From Chitinophagaceae bacterium (GTDB taxonomy: Bacteria; Bacteroidota; Bacteroidia; Chitinophagales; Chitinophagaceae): a stretch of 6,429 bases of DNA. A program made the position numbers and the translations under genes. The notes below the pieces were generated by a model that saw only the letters and a list, made by a program, of their open reading frames with translations, was not told the origin of the DNA and ran no database searches. Position 1 is the stretch's first letter. The number at the start of each line of letters is the position of its first letter. Positions 6,353 to 6,429 of the stretch are shown in pieces. The stretch is from contig JADLEN010000051.1 of assembly GCA_020846105.1 (NCBI GenBank), positions 1 through 6,429 on the forward strand, given 5' to 3'.

Positions 6353-6385
6353 CAAGTTTAATACAACGCACATATTTTTTCGCAA
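6353..6385 (-). promoter_or_regulatory. Weak candidate promoter for the small secreted-protein gene
   Basis: On the minus strand TAAACTTG (6353-6360) matches TAnnTTTG with one mismatch. A TTG (6383-6385) lies 22 nt upstream of it. The predicted start would give a leader of roughly 70 nt before the ATG at 6277. The rest of 6278-6429 shows nothing else that I can support. Both elements are imperfect. Confidence 0.2.
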
Positions 6386-6429
6386 TCACCACACAACCAT
6401 CTTATATTTACCACACACAAAACCTCCAA

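Noticed and set aside
6278..6385. N-terminal extension of the small secreted protein to an ATG at 6385
   Set aside because: It would put 36 polar residues before a typical signal peptide that starts with MKNS at 6277, so the internal start is more likely.

Overview
The window looks like chromosomal DNA from a member of the Bacteroidota. The evidence is the architecture of the very long TamB/AsmA-like protein, matches to the Bacteroidota promoter signature (TAnnTTTG at -7, TTTG near -33), no clear Shine-Dalgarno sequences, and a small Asn/Gly-rich secreted protein. This rests on sequence style only; no taxonomic marker gene is present.

All four supported genes are on the minus strand, so transcription runs from high to low coordinates. 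From the right: 6278-6429 is non-coding upstream DNA. A 123-residue exported Asn/Gly/His/Cys-containing protein follows (5906-6277), and a 16-nt spacer then leads to a strong stem-loop (5849-5889). The dominant gene is a 1590-residue TamB-domain protein (995-5767), inferred to span the periplasm and move lipids or assist outer-membrane protein assembly. Only 43 nt after its stop begins a 155-residue ORF (484-951) with a hydrophobic N-terminus and 13 near-perfect heptads built on Y-T-K-E-I-A-x, encoded by a 21-bp minisatellite. A 306-nt AT-rich spacer (178-483) carries a G-rich inverted-repeat element and a good candidate promoter. The left edge cuts a gene whose 59 visible residues resemble the helical N-terminus of small addiction-module components.

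The most interesting item is the heptad-repeat gene. It reads as a membrane-anchored or exported coiled coil placed directly behind tamB and probably co-transcribed with it. The repeat copies differ mainly at third codon positions of the minus-strand frame, which supports genuine coding. A 42-bp two-unit block is duplicated exactly, which suggests the array changes length. A role linked to envelope spanning is inference from position and predicted shape only. The small secreted gene appears to be a separate transcription unit from tamB, because a stem-loop and a candidate promoter lie between them.
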